Below, in pieces: positions 30,455-40,764 of a stretch of DNA of 64,000 nucleotides. The stretch's first letter is position 1. Every line of letters begins with the position of its first letter. The position numbers and the translations under genes are program-made. The DNA is taken from contig NZ_JALQCS010000001.1 of the NCBI RefSeq assembly GCF_023277115.1, positions 124,001 through 188,000 of the forward strand, in the 5' to 3' direction. A model generated the notes under the pieces. The model did not search any database. It saw only the letters and a list, made by a program, of their open reading frames with translations, and was not told the origin of the DNA. This DNA is from Acidithiobacillus acidisediminis (GTDB lineage Bacteria; Pseudomonadota; Gammaproteobacteria; Acidithiobacillales; Acidithiobacillaceae).

Positions 30455-32161
30455 TCAGCTTCCTTCTGCTTGACCACGGCGCATGGTACCACCAGACTCG
30501 GCACTGCCACCGCCAGCGCTGATGGGATGATCGAGTTCGGCCGGCGCGGGTCGCTGCAACAGCGCATAAAGCTGGCGCAAATGATCGCGATACAAGTGAT
30601 CGAAATCCCGCACGGCCTCGCCTGGATTGTAGTCACCGAACCACCAGAACCAGTCCGACCCTTCACAGCGGGCAAGCTGCTGACGGATTTGCTCCTGATG
30701 CTGCGCGTCGAAGCTGGCGATTTCCTGATCGACTGCCGTCTTGGCATGACAGAGCAGATCCCAGGCACGGTTCTTGGCCGGATCACCGATCCAGGTGCTG
30801 AAATTGCCATAGACCCAACTGCCGGAGGCAAGGACCGGCAGGGCTTGTGCCGCGTCCCCATGCTCCCGCACATAGTCTGCAAAGGTACAGAGCTGAAGGT
30901 GGGGGTGATTGCTCAGGGCACGATAGAGCTCCCCCAGAAAGTAAAAGCCATTGTAGGGATAATATTCCCAGGCATTTTCACCATCGAGAATAACGCTCAC
31001 GATCGGTGCCTGCTGCCCCTCCGTCGCTCGCCAGATCCCCTCCAGGCGCTGGACGAAATCCGTCGCTGCATCATGTCCAGACCAGGTCTTGTAATCAAAG
31101 CCAATGCGATCGGAAAGGGCATCATCACGAAAAAACAAATGCGGCCCTTGCCCCTGCAAGCGATAAGCACGATAGAGATAGTCAGCTCGCCCTTGCGCCG
31201 CGCTGGAGTCGGGATAGGAATGGGCCAGGCTGCGACCCAACACTCCCTCTCCTGAGGCCGTCCACTGCAACCCTTCCGCGCCAAGCAAAGCGACAAAATC
31301 GGCAGAAATACCCCCTTCTGCAGGCCAAATCCCCTGCGGGGCGCCGCCAAAATGCTCGGCATGACTGGTCAACGCATCCTGCAACTGTGCTTTAACCCGC
31401 TCCGCCCCGCCTGGATACTGCGCGCAATCGGGTAACGGCGCAGCGGGCAGACCATCTCGCGCCGCATGGAAGTCCAACAACAGGGGGGCGATGGGATGTT
31501 GATAGGGGGTACTGGAGATTTCGATCTGCCCCGTCTGGGCTAGCGCGCGATAGCGTGGCAAAAGACCGGTAATCGTCTCTCCCAAACACTGCAGGAGGGC
31601 ACTACGGTCGGCAAAGTCGAAGCCACTGCCCTTGGCCATGAGCCGCTGTATGAGCGAGCTGCGCCGACGCAAGGTCTCCCCCGTCCAGGCCAAGTGGTAC
31701 CAGACCACAAGATCGGCAAGATATTGTACGGACAGATAATCGCCCATCTCCGCAGCATCCTGGCGAATGAATTGCCAGAGATCATACAGTCGCCGATACG
31801 CGGGAAAGGGATTGAGCATGTGCTCGGGATCCAAGCGAAAACACTGTTCGAGCAGTGCATGGCGCAGCGTGACGTCGAGGGTTTTCAGGTTCGGCGTGGC
31901 CAAGGCCAGCAGCAACGGATCGCGGAACTCCTGGCGCTGAAATTGGGCACTGTAATCGTCCAGTTGCTCCACAAGAACTGGAACAAAATTGAACACCGCC
32001 CGCGCCAGAGGGTTGTCCTCCAGATGCGCAAGCATATCCACGTAATCCTTACAGGCATGCAAATAGGTCCAGGGGAAGCGATACACGCCCTGGGCATCAC
32101 GATAGTCAGGTTGATGCATGTGCCAGCAGAACACCACGTGCAACGATCGCGCCGGTGTCAT
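30455..32161 (-). CDS. GH57 alpha-amylase/amylopullulanase-like enzyme
   Basis: A 568-residue GH57 protein, unlike its neighbour: the start VVFCWHMHQPDYRD, the nucleophile region GIWPAEGGIS and the catalytic Asp in VILDGENAWEYYPYNG match the amylopullulanase-type branch. No signal peptide is visible, so it acts on intracellular glycogen. It has 3-4 bp gaps to glgC and the second GH57 gene, so it is part of one operon that turns ADP-glucose-derived polymer over. Confidence 0.88.
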   Translation of the reverse strand: MTPARSLHVVFCWHMHQPDYRDAQGVYRFPWTYLHACKDYVDMLAHLEDNPLARAVFNFVPVLVEQLDDYSAQFQRQEFRDPLLLALATPNLKTLDVTLRHALLEQCFRLDPEHMLNPFPAYRRLYDLWQFIRQDAAEMGDYLSVQYLADLVVWYHLAWTGETLRRRSSLIQRLMAKGSGFDFADRSALLQCLGETITGLLPRYRALAQTGQIEISSTPYQHPIAPLLLDFHAARDGLPAAPLPDCAQYPGGAERVKAQLQDALTSHAEHFGGAPQGIWPAEGGISADFVALLGAEGLQWTASGEGVLGRSLAHSYPDSSAAQGRADYLYRAYRLQGQGPHLFFRDDALSDRIGFDYKTWSGHDAATDFVQRLEGIWRATEGQQAPIVSVILDGENAWEYYPYNGFYFLGELYRALSNHPHLQLCTFADYVREHGDAAQALPVLASGSWVYGNFSTWIGDPAKNRAWDLLCHAKTAVDQEIASFDAQHQEQIRQQLARCEGSDWFWWFGDYNPGEAVRDFDHLYRDHLRQLYALLQRPAPAELDHPISAGGGSAESGGTMRRGQAEGS

Positions 32162-32165
32162 GAGG

Positions 32166-33479
32166 CTATCTCACGAAGTGGAGTTGCTGACCGAGAGACT
32201 CCGGGGTAATCAGGGTCACCCCATTGGGCGTCCGATGGAAGCGCCGCGCATCCTCTTCCGGATCTTCTCCCACGACGAGGCCAGCGGGAATGATCGCACC
32301 CTTGTCGACGACCACCTTGCGCAGTCGCGTGCCTTCTCCCAAACGCACATTCGGCAGGATGACGGAATCCTCAACCAAGGTATGGCCATCATTGACCCGC
32401 ACGTTGGAGAACAGCAGGGAGCGACGCACGGTAGCACCACTGATAATGCAACCGCCGGAGACGATGCTGTCGAGGGCCATGCCGCGCCGACCATCGTCAT
32501 CAAAGACGAATTTGGCCGGCGGCAGTTGCTCCTGATAGGTCCAGATCGGCCAGCGGCTATCGTAGAGATCGAGATCCGGGGTCACATGGACGAGATCGAT
32601 GTTCGCCGCCCAATAGGCATCTATGGTGCCCACATCGCGCCAGTAACAGCGATGGCTGTCGGAACCCCCCAGCCCGCTGGTCACACAACTGTGGCGGAAG
32701 CGATGCGCCATGACGCGATAGCGGGAGACCATATAAGGAATCAGGTCCTTGCCAAAATCATGCTCGGAGTGGCGATCATCGGCGTCACGGATGAGCTGTT
32801 CATAGAGAAAATCCGTATTAAAGACGTAAATGCCCATGCTCGCCAGCGCCTTCTCCGGGTGCCCCGGCAAGGGGCTGGGATCGGCGGGCTTTTCCGCAAA
32901 GCCGACGATCCGATCCTCATGGTTTACGGTCATCACACCAAAGGCGCGGGCCTCATGCAGCGGTACCTCAATGCAGGCGACACTCATATCCGCCTGGCTC
33001 TGCACATGTTCGGCAAGCATCTGGCCGTAATCCATGCGGTAAATATGGTCGCCCGCCAAGACAATGACATAGCGCGGCCGATGGGCGCGCAAGATATCGA
33101 TGTTCTGAAAGATGGCGTCGGCGGTACCTTTGTACCAACCGGTGTTCATCCGCTGCTGCGCGGGGAGGATTTCGATAAATTCACTGAATTCACCGCGCAA
33201 GAAACCCCACCCCAACTGTAAGTGGCGAATCAAGCTGTGCGCCTTGTACTGGGTAAGGACACCGACGCGGCGGATACCCGAATTGATGCAGTTGGAGAGA
33301 CAGAAATCGATGATGCGGAACTTGCCACCAAAAGGGACCGCTGGCTTGGCCCGCCAATCCGTCAAGGGCCCGAGGCGACTGCCACGTCCGCCCGCCAAGA
33401 CCAGAGCCAAGGTATTTTTGGTGAGGTTGCTGACAAAACGCGGCGAATTGGCAACGCTAGCACTGACGGCTTCGGGCAT
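32166..33479 (-). CDS. glgC: Glucose-1-phosphate adenylyltransferase
   Basis: Makes ADP-glucose, the committed donor for glycogen. The 437-residue protein has the pyrophosphorylase loop [28 protein letters not shown] split by the conserved lysine region, [13 protein letters not shown], and ends with a left-handed beta-helix domain. ATG 33479 with SD GGAG was chosen; an upstream in-frame extension has no homologous character. It is the first gene of the leftward cluster glgC-GH57-GH57-glk-murI. No glgA or glgB is in the window. Confidence 0.96.
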   Translation of the reverse strand: MPEAVSASVANSPRFVSNLTKNTLALVLAGGRGSRLGPLTDWRAKPAVPFGGKFRIIDFCLSNCINSGIRRVGVLTQYKAHSLIRHLQLGWGFLRGEFSEFIEILPAQQRMNTGWYKGTADAIFQNIDILRAHRPRYVIVLAGDHIYRMDYGQMLAEHVQSQADMSVACIEVPLHEARAFGVMTVNHEDRIVGFAEKPADPSPLPGHPEKALASMGIYVFNTDFLYEQLIRDADDRHSEHDFGKDLIPYMVSRYRVMAHRFRHSCVTSGLGGSDSHRCYWRDVGTIDAYWAANIDLVHVTPDLDLYDSRWPIWTYQEQLPPAKFVFDDDGRRGMALDSIVSGGCIISGATVRRSLLFSNVRVNDGHTLVEDSVILPNVRLGEGTRLRKVVVDKGAIIPAGLVVGEDPEEDARRFHRTPNGVTLITPESLGQQLHFVR

Positions 33480-33644
33480 AGAGGCAACTCCGGAGGCTGA
33501 TGGCTCAAATGACTTCTCGAGTACAAGTACAGTATAGCGGTTCTGCCGAGGCTTCCTTCTTCCTGCTACTCTATAGAGGAAAGTACTCCATACGGGGTGA
33601 ACGGGGCAAGCGGTCTGGAGCAGAAGGAAAAGGAAAGGCGCAAC

Positions 33645-34214
33645 ATGACAAACCATCGCAGTCCAGTGGGATTCTGGCAATTTACCCGCGAGTTTTTCCG
33701 CGATCCGCGCGGTATCGGTGCGCTATTTCCCAGCTCGCCCTTTCTTGCCCAGCGCATGGCTGGGTTGGTTCCAGCAGGCCCAGGGGCGGTGATTGAACTC
33801 GGTCCCGGCCTCGGGCCCGTCACCCGTGCCCTTCTGGAAGGCGGCATCAGCGCGGCAGACCTCGTTCTCGTTGAACGTTCGGCCAACATGGTCAGCCATT
33901 TGCAGCAGCAATTCCCCAAGGTAGAAGTCATCCACGGTGACGCTGCAGAACTGTCGACCCTGGTTGCGGGCCGCCTGCCTGCCCGCGCGATTGTCTCCAG
34001 CCTGCCACTGCGCACTATCCCGCCCCAGATCGTACAGCGTATATTGGCGGAATTTCCCAAATGTGCCCGCCCGGGGACCGCGTTCATCCAATTCACCTAT
34101 CATCCCCTCAGCTCCTGTTCGGGCTTGAGCGCCCGCTTCGCACACAATCGGGCCAGCTACGTCTGGCGCAACCTGCCGCCGGCGCGGGTCGATCGCTTCC
34201 TCTTTGGCGATTGA
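33645..34214 (+). CDS. SAM-dependent methyltransferase, phospholipid N-methyltransferase-like
   Basis: A 189-residue protein with a Rossmann methyltransferase fold: [16 protein letters not shown] as motif I, VERSANM as motif II, and [13 protein letters not shown] as motif IV. The start [23 protein letters not shown] is typical of PmtA/ornithine-lipid methylase relatives that attach to membranes. ATG 33645 with SD GGAAAGG gives the normal length of this group; a longer frame starts upstream. It is divergent from glgC with 165 bp between the starts. Confidence 0.83.
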   Translation: MTNHRSPVGFWQFTREFFRDPRGIGALFPSSPFLAQRMAGLVPAGPGAVIELGPGLGPVTRALLEGGISAADLVLVERSANMVSHLQQQFPKVEVIHGDAAELSTLVAGRLPARAIVSSLPLRTIPPQIVQRILAEFPKCARPGTAFIQFTYHPLSSCSGLSARFAHNRASYVWRNLPPARVDRFLFGD

Positions 34215-34247
34215 CCACCCAAACAAAAGCCCGGATCATGGCGGTTC

Positions 34248-34760
34248 ATGAGAATTTCCCGTCGCCGCCGTTTCCATGCGAGCCGAACCCTTTGGCCGTG
34301 GCTCCGTCTTCCCGCCTCCCTCACTGCCGCATTGCGGCGCGCGTATGGCGCACCCCAGTGGCCGCGGGCCCACGTATTGGCTTGTGGACGTGGGCGCCCA
34401 CGACGGGAAGAACGACAGGCCTTGGGGCTGGCGCGGGGCGCGTGGGTATTTTGGCGGGAGGTGGAGTTACATGGGACTGACCCGCAAAAGCCTGCAGTAT
34501 GGGCACGTTCCAGCTTTCCCTTGCGCGCCATCAGTCAGGGTTTGCAGCCGCTGACACGACATGGCAGTCGACCCATCGGGAATACGCTGTTTCGCCACCG
34601 GCGCTTGCGACGCAGCCCAATTCAGATAAAGGTCAGCCCCGTCTTTGGTGGCAATCGCCGCTACCGCCGGAGCTCGGTCCTGCAACGGGGGGCACGGCGC
34701 ATCTGGGTAGAAGAACATCTTTTACCCGACCTTCCGCGCTGGCGCGGACGCGGACGATGA
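34248..34760 (+). CDS. ubiC: Chorismate pyruvate-lyase (divergent)
   Basis: Removes pyruvate from chorismate to give 4-hydroxybenzoate, the head group of ubiquinone. The 170-residue protein matches UbiC in length and in the pattern WLRLPASLTAALR, REVELHG, RPIGNTLF, and a final WVEEHLLPDLP where the conserved glutamate sits. The ATG of ubiA overlaps its stop (ATGA), the classical ubiC-ubiA arrangement. Conservation is weak, but position makes it a strong call. Confidence 0.85.
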   Translation: MRISRRRRFHASRTLWPWLRLPASLTAALRRAYGAPQWPRAHVLACGRGRPRREERQALGLARGAWVFWREVELHGTDPQKPAVWARSSFPLRAISQGLQPLTRHGSRPIGNTLFRHRRLRRSPIQIKVSPVFGGNRRYRRSSVLQRGARRIWVEEHLLPDLPRWRGRGR

Positions 34761-35623
34761 GCTATCCTTGGCAGGAGGGCCTCTCTGCCTACGCTGCGTT
34801 GATGCGTATCGATCGCCCCATCGGCACCCTGCTCTTATTGTGGCCAACCTATTGGGGACTCTGGCTCGCCGCACAGGGAACACCGTCTCTCCAGCTGTTT
34901 CTGATTTTCACTCTAGGCACCTGGCTGATGCGCTCGGCGGGCTGCGTGATCAACGATTATTTCGATCGCGACTTCGACCGCCAGGTGGCCCGCACCCGCA
35001 ATCGCCCCCTGGCCAGTGGGCGCATCCGTGCCCGCGAAGCGCTGCTGTTCTTCGTCATTCTCTGCCTGCTGGCGGCGGCATTGCTCCCCTTCCTCAATCG
35101 CCTGGTGTTCTATCTGGCCCTAGTGGCGGTCGTCATCAGCGCCAGCTATCCACTCTTCAAACGCTTTACCCATTTGCCGCAGGCCTTTCTCGGCCTCGCT
35201 TTTTCCTTCGGTATTCCCATGGCTTTTGCCGCCGTACAGGACCGCATCCCCGCTATGGCGTGGTGGCTGATGTTGGCCAATGCCTGTTGGGTGATTGCCT
35301 ACGATACCGCCTATGCCATGGCCGACCGACCCGACGATCTGCGTGCCGGTATCCGCTCCACCGCCATTCTTTTCGGGCGCTTCGACTGGCTCGCCATTGC
35401 CGTGTTGGAAATCGTCATGCTGGCCATTTTGCTCGGCATTGGTCTGAGCTTGCGCTTGGGGTGGCCCTACTGGTTCAGCCTCCTTGGCGCAGGGGCGCTG
35501 TTCCTCTATCAACAGACGCTATTGGACGGTGACCGAGACAAGGCCTTTCGCGCCTTTCTGCACAATAATTGGGTGGGTCTCTGGATTTTCTGGGGCCTGG
35601 TGGCATCCCTGGGACATGCTTGA
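34757..35623 (+). CDS. ubiA: 4-hydroxybenzoate polyprenyltransferase
   Basis: Inner-membrane enzyme that joins a polyprenyl chain to 4-hydroxybenzoate. The 288-residue protein has about nine membrane helices and the two Asp-rich motifs NDYFDRDFD and DTAYAMADRPDD that bind Mg-diphosphate. The N-terminal PIGTLLLLWPTYWGLW is typical. Translationally coupled to ubiC. The spacer after it is AT-rich and carries two DnaA-box sequences before priA. Confidence 0.96.
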   Translation: MSYPWQEGLSAYAALMRIDRPIGTLLLLWPTYWGLWLAAQGTPSLQLFLIFTLGTWLMRSAGCVINDYFDRDFDRQVARTRNRPLASGRIRAREALLFFVILCLLAAALLPFLNRLVFYLALVAVVISASYPLFKRFTHLPQAFLGLAFSFGIPMAFAAVQDRIPAMAWWLMLANACWVIAYDTAYAMADRPDDLRAGIRSTAILFGRFDWLAIAVLEIVMLAILLGIGLSLRLGWPYWFSLLGAGALFLYQQTLLDGDRDKAFRAFLHNNWVGLWIFWGLVASLGHA

Positions 35624-35642
35624 ACGAAGAATCGTCAGATAC

Positions 35643-35651
35643 TTATACACA
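35643..35651 (+). promoter_or_regulatory. DnaA-box sequence (R2 type)
   Basis: TTATACACA matches the TTATNCACA consensus for DnaA exactly. It lies 20 bp after ubiA at the edge of an AT-rich spacer before priA. Whether DnaA binds here is not known. Confidence 0.5.
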
Positions 35652-35737
35652 GTCCAAACATTCCCCAGCGACTGCAGGCACAAATCAAGAGCTTAGAGAT
35701 GATTTTGAAAAATATCATTATAAACAATGAATTAACG

Positions 35738-35756
35738 ATGCCTATTTTGTAGGCAT
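35738..35756 (+). repeat. Perfect 7-bp inverted repeat in the ubiA-priA spacer
   Basis: ATGCCTA and TAGGCAT flank a TTTTG loop, in the AT-richest part of the 219-bp spacer. There is no T-run behind it on the + strand, so a terminator is less likely than a protein site or a weak hairpin. Confidence 0.5.
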
Positions 35757-35816
35757 GAGGAAAAAGCGTAGATGACTCAGGGTCTTTGCCCCATTGAACC
35801 CATTTCACTCACAGAC

Positions 35817-35825
35817 TTATCCACA
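35817..35825 (+). promoter_or_regulatory. DnaA-box sequence (R1 type)
   Basis: TTATCCACA is the strongest DnaA-box form. It lies 18 bp before the priA ATG, so bound protein would cover the priA leader or promoter. Together with the box at 35643 it brackets the AT-rich spacer. Confidence 0.5.
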
Positions 35826-35842
35826 GAAATTGTGGGCAACTG

Positions 35843-37981
35843 ATGACGGATGATACAAACTGTATCGAAGTCGTGACGCTAACGCCCCTCGCGCAGCGTT
35901 TCAGCTATCGCTGCAGGACCCCGCTCCCCGAGCCGGGATGCCGTGTCCACGTACCTTTCGGGCGGGGCGAGCGCATCGCCATCGTCACCGGCAGCAGTCC
36001 CTGCCCTGAAGGTGTCCAGATCAAGGATGTCCGCACCGTCCTGGACCAGCAGCCACTGCTTCCCAAGGCCCTGCAAGCACTGCTCGAGTTCGGCAGCAAC
36101 TACTACCATTATCCCCTGGGCGGCGCCTGGGCCACCGCCTTGCCGGCACGCCTCTGCCAAGGAGAACCCCTACCCACCCCGAAGCCAGAGCTGTGGAAAC
36201 TGCGCAGCGATGCCACCCTCCCGCAGAGCGGTTGGGGACTGCGGCAAAGCGAACTGCTGCAACGCCTGCGGCGTGGCAATCTGCGCATGACAGAGCTTGG
36301 CAGTGGCGACCGACAGCGTATCCGCCAATTTCTCGCCGCGGGGTGGATAGAGGCAGCACGGGAATCGCCGCGCCTCCATGAAACTCCCCTGACTCTGCGT
36401 CCGGAACAACAGCAGGCGGTGGCGGCCATTCGCGCGGCGTGCGGTTTTCAACCCTTCTTGCTCGATGGCGTCACCAGTAGCGGGAAAACGGAAGTCTACC
36501 TCCAGTCCATGGAACCCCTGCTATTGGCCGGGAAACAGGTGCTGCTCCTGGTGCCGGAGATTGCCTTGATCGGCCAGACCTATGAACGGTGCGTCCAGCG
36601 CTTCGGCGCGACGGCGGTGGCTGTCTACCATTCCGGACAGGGTGATGCCGAGCGCCTGCGGGTCTGGGAGCGAGCGCGCAGCGGCAGCCTCTCCATCCTC
36701 CTCGGTACCCGCTCCGCCCTGTTTGTGCCGCTTGCTCGCCCTGGCCTGCTGATCGTCGATGAGGAACATGACCCCTCCTACAAACAGCAAAGTGGCTGGC
36801 TCTACTCTGCCCGCGATCTGGGCCTACGGCGCGCCCAACTAGAGGAGCTGCCCATCGTTCTAGCCTCCGCCACGCCGGCGCTGGAAAGCCTCTACAATCG
36901 CCAGTGCGGACGCTATGCGGATCTGCGCCTGCGTGAACGCGCGAGCGCCCAGAACATTCCGCAGATCGAGATCCTGCCCCTGCGCAAAAAACGTCTTCTG
37001 GGAGGGCTGGATCCATCCCTATTGAGCGCCTGCGCCGAAACCCTCGCCAGCGGCCAACAAGCCTTGTTTTTTCTCAATCGACGCGGCTATGCGCCTGCCC
37101 TGCTCTGCCACGATTGTGGCCATGTACCGCACTGCCGCCGGTGTAGCGCCCCCCTAACCTGGCACCGTCGCCAGGCGCGCCTGCGCTGCCATCATTGCGG
37201 GTGGGAAGCTCCAGTACCCCAGCGCTGTCCGAGCTGTGGCGGTGACGGGATGAATGGTATCGGGATGGGTACCGAAGGGCTGGAACAATTTCTCCAGGAG
37301 CGCTTTCCCAATATCCCGATCCTGCGCGTTGACCGCGATGAGGTCCACACCCCACGTCAGCTCGCCGAACGCCTGCAGGCAATCCGCTCCACCCGTCCCG
37401 CCATCCTGCTCGGCACGCAGATGCTGAGCAAGGGGCATCATTTCCCCGACGTTACCCTAGTGGGGATTGTCGATGTCGACCAGGGCCTTTACAGCGCCGA
37501 TTTTCGCGCTGGCGAGCGCCTGGCGCAGACGGTGATTCAGGTTGCCGGTCGATCCGGGCGTGGAGACGCTCCCGGACGGGTGCTGCTACAGAGCCACCTG
37601 CCCGAGCATCCCCTCTTGCTTGCCCTGCAGAGTGGCGATTACGGCACGGCCGCGGCCCAGTTACTGCGCGAGCGGCAGCAGGCCGGTCTGCCCCCGCTAC
37701 GGGCGCTGGCCCTGCTCCAGGCCGAAGCCCAACGGGTGGAACCAGTCTATGCCTTCCTGCACGCAGCCCAGGAGTACTTCCAAGGGTCGTTGGACTGTAG
37801 TGGTCCGGTTCCAGCACTTCTCGAGCGCCGCGCGGGTTTTCATCGCGCCTATCTCTGGCTGGAATCGACTAGTCGCCCCCTGCTGCAACAGGTTCTCGGC
37901 GCCAGCATGCCGCAAATCCCATCCCTGCCCGGCGCGCGGCGCGTGCGCTGGAGCCTGGATGTCGACCCACAGAACTTCTAG
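35843..37981 (+). CDS. priA: Primosomal protein N' (replication restart helicase PriA)
   Basis: 3'-5' DNA helicase that reloads DnaB at stalled forks. The 712-residue protein has the 3' binding domain (about 1-105), Walker A LDGVTSSGKTEVYLQ, the DEEH box VDEEHDPSYKQQ, and the zinc-binding cysteine array CHDCGHVPHCRRC ... CHHCG ... CPSCG near residues 425-475. Typical family length. The leader contains a DnaA-box match. It ends 82 bp before the sigma-54 activator gene. Confidence 0.97.
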   Translation: MTDDTNCIEVVTLTPLAQRFSYRCRTPLPEPGCRVHVPFGRGERIAIVTGSSPCPEGVQIKDVRTVLDQQPLLPKALQALLEFGSNYYHYPLGGAWATALPARLCQGEPLPTPKPELWKLRSDATLPQSGWGLRQSELLQRLRRGNLRMTELGSGDRQRIRQFLAAGWIEAARESPRLHETPLTLRPEQQQAVAAIRAACGFQPFLLDGVTSSGKTEVYLQSMEPLLLAGKQVLLLVPEIALIGQTYERCVQRFGATAVAVYHSGQGDAERLRVWERARSGSLSILLGTRSALFVPLARPGLLIVDEEHDPSYKQQSGWLYSARDLGLRRAQLEELPIVLASATPALESLYNRQCGRYADLRLRERASAQNIPQIEILPLRKKRLLGGLDPSLLSACAETLASGQQALFFLNRRGYAPALLCHDCGHVPHCRRCSAPLTWHRRQARLRCHHCGWEAPVPQRCPSCGGDGMNGIGMGTEGLEQFLQERFPNIPILRVDRDEVHTPRQLAERLQAIRSTRPAILLGTQMLSKGHHFPDVTLVGIVDVDQGLYSADFRAGERLAQTVIQVAGRSGRGDAPGRVLLQSHLPEHPLLLALQSGDYGTAAAQLLRERQQAGLPPLRALALLQAEAQRVEPVYAFLHAAQEYFQGSLDCSGPVPALLERRAGFHRAYLWLESTSRPLLQQVLGASMPQIPSLPGARRVRWSLDVDPQNF

Positions 37982-38063
37982 TTGTCAGGTTCAGCCATTC
38001 TACTGTTTGTATCCAGTGCAAGCTCAGGCTACTCTAAAGAAAACATCAGGGAATGGGAAAGGC

Positions 38064-39470
<1,407 letters not shown>

Positions 39471-39727
39471 CGAATCAATCCCGTGTTACATCCATAAACG
39501 ATCGATCGATCAAGCAGTTACGCGTAGCATCTCCGCGCTGTTACAAACCCGGTACAAATACCCGATTCTTCTTTTTATTTCCATAATAACAATGAGTTGC
39601 ATACCTTTCCGGAGAACCGGCGGCCTTCACCTGCCCCCCAATATGTAACAAGCACAATACAATCAAACGCAGCGTACAACTGCGAGATTTATCATTACTT
39701 ACCTGTTTTTTATTGATAATTATATCC
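39471..39727. promoter_or_regulatory. Probable activator-binding region upstream of the amyloid operon
   Basis: AT-rich, noncoding 257-bp stretch between the activator gene and the -24 element. It holds three copies of TGTTACA: 39484-39490 (TGTTACAT), 39539-39545 (TGTTACAA), and, reversed, 39643-39650 (ATGTAACA). A CGCAG(7 nt)CTGCG dyad lies at 39668-39684, about 45-60 bp upstream of the -24 box. Enhancer-binding proteins use such upstream sites; the link to the 38064 gene is inference. Confidence 0.5.
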
Positions 39728-39743
39728 TGGCACGACGATTGCT
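39728..39743 (+). promoter_or_regulatory. Sigma-54 (-24/-12) promoter
   Basis: TGGCAC-GACGA-TTGCT matches the TGGCAC-N5-TTGCW consensus at every fixed position, with the required GG (39729-39730) and GC (39741-39742) ten nucleotides apart. The expected transcript start is near 39754, giving a leader of about 27 nt before the ATG at 39781. It is the best sigma-54 match found in the window and is preceded by a sigma-54 activator gene. Confidence 0.88.
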
Positions 39744-39780
39744 TACTGGTAGGCAACACAACAGTTCGAGGATGTTGACC

Positions 39781-40086
39781 ATGATCAGGAAAGCAGATTG
39801 CGCCAGAACCAGCAAAGCACGGTCCACGCTCCTCGCGGGTGCACTGCTCGCCCTGCTCAGCGGACCAGCATTTGCCAATGGCGCACCCAATCTTGGTCAG
39901 CCCGTGCAGGCGAAGGCGCTCGCCCAGGTCTGTGGCAAAGGAGAGCCCATCAATCTCCCGAAAATGCATTCTAGTTCCCCGGGCGTAGTGCTCTGGGATG
40001 AACTCCCTGGCAAGGGTGGGAAAGGGAACGATATTCAGATCGGTTCCCTCAACCTGCAAAACAACACCATGACGAGCGCGCGCTGA
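39781..40086 (+). CDS. Small secreted protein, first gene of the amyloid operon (FapA position)
   Basis: A 101-residue protein. A basic start (MIRKADCARTSKARS), a hydrophobic core LLAGALLALLSGP and the AFA-N site give a signal peptide of about 31 residues. The mature part is about 70 residues, Gly- and Asn-rich toward the end (GKGNDIQIGSLNLQNNT). It occupies the place of fapA, whose product holds the fibre subunits unfolded in the periplasm, but no sequence similarity is claimed. SD GAGGATG fits ATG 39781. Confidence 0.65.
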   Translation: MIRKADCARTSKARSTLLAGALLALLSGPAFANGAPNLGQPVQAKALAQVCGKGEPINLPKMHSSSPGVVLWDELPGKGGKGNDIQIGSLNLQNNTMTSAR

Positions 40087-40098
40087 GGGGCAATGACC

Positions 40099-40716
40099 AT
40101 GTCACGCATCCTGCTTACCGGAATATTTGGGATTGGCGCCCTGTTGGTACTGGAAACGGCTGTCGCCCTGCCCCTTCCCAACAGCGCACAAAGCATCATT
40201 TCCGATAATGCGATGGGCAATGTTCGCGGCACGATTCAGAACAATCTGGCCGCCGGCAACAACAATCTTCAGGCCAATATCGCCAACATCATCATGAACC
40301 CGAATGGTCAGGGCGTTGCAACCCCGTCGGCCCCCGTCGAGCAGCAGGCCAATGGCAAGCAGGCCAAGAATTTCGCCACGCAACAGGCAAAGATCCTCGG
40401 CAACGCCTTCCAGGGCGCGACGGGCCTGATCTCCATCAACCAGGCGGCCGGCGCCAGTAACGTCGAGGCCAATCGTATCGAGATTGTCATAGGCGCGGCC
40501 AAGCCGGTATCCAATCAGATACTTGCCCAGAGTTTACCCAGTGTCCAGAGAGGCACGAACAGCAGTACCCAAGGAGGAAGCAACAGTCAGGTCGCGGTCG
40601 CAGCCACTGCCTTCCACAACGCCGGCGGCATTGCCCAGGTCAATCAGACTTCCGGCTCCGGCAATGCCTCGGCAAACAGTTTCGCTCTCGGGGTGGCTCC
40701 CGGAGTGATGCAGTAA
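40099..40716 (+). CDS. FapB-like minor amyloid subunit
   Basis: A 205-residue secreted protein with a signal peptide ending around VALPLPNS. It contains three imperfect repeats in the G-x-I-x-x-N-x-x-x-G-x-x-N-x-x-x-N pattern: NVRGTIQNNLAAGNNNLQAN, GLISINQAAGASNVEAN, and GGIAQVNQTSGSGNASAN. This is the Fap-repeat chemistry (Asn/Gln/Gly ladders). FapB nucleates fibre growth. ATG 40099 is chosen because GAGGGG then has 8-nt spacing; an ATG six nt earlier is too close. It lies between the first operon gene and the larger FapC-like gene. Confidence 0.78.
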   Translation: MSRILLTGIFGIGALLVLETAVALPLPNSAQSIISDNAMGNVRGTIQNNLAAGNNNLQANIANIIMNPNGQGVATPSAPVEQQANGKQAKNFATQQAKILGNAFQGATGLISINQAAGASNVEANRIEIVIGAAKPVSNQILAQSLPSVQRGTNSSTQGGSNSQVAVAATAFHNAGGIAQVNQTSGSGNASANSFALGVAPGVMQ

Positions 40717-40764
40717 CGTGTAGGTTCCGTAACACTTTTTTCCGTGTCACTAAAGGAGAATACC

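Noticed and set aside
34061-34480. Alternative frame with ATG at 34238
   Set aside because: The other frame gives the UbiC pattern and couples to ubiA.
35624-35842. Chromosomal origin of replication
   Set aside because: Only two DnaA boxes, no dnaA or dnaN nearby; kept as a regulatory observation.
37542-38063. Long upstream extension of the sigma-54 activator frame into priA
   Set aside because: It is out of frame with priA and lacks any domain character; ATG 38064 with AAAGG gives the receiver-AAA-HTH layout.
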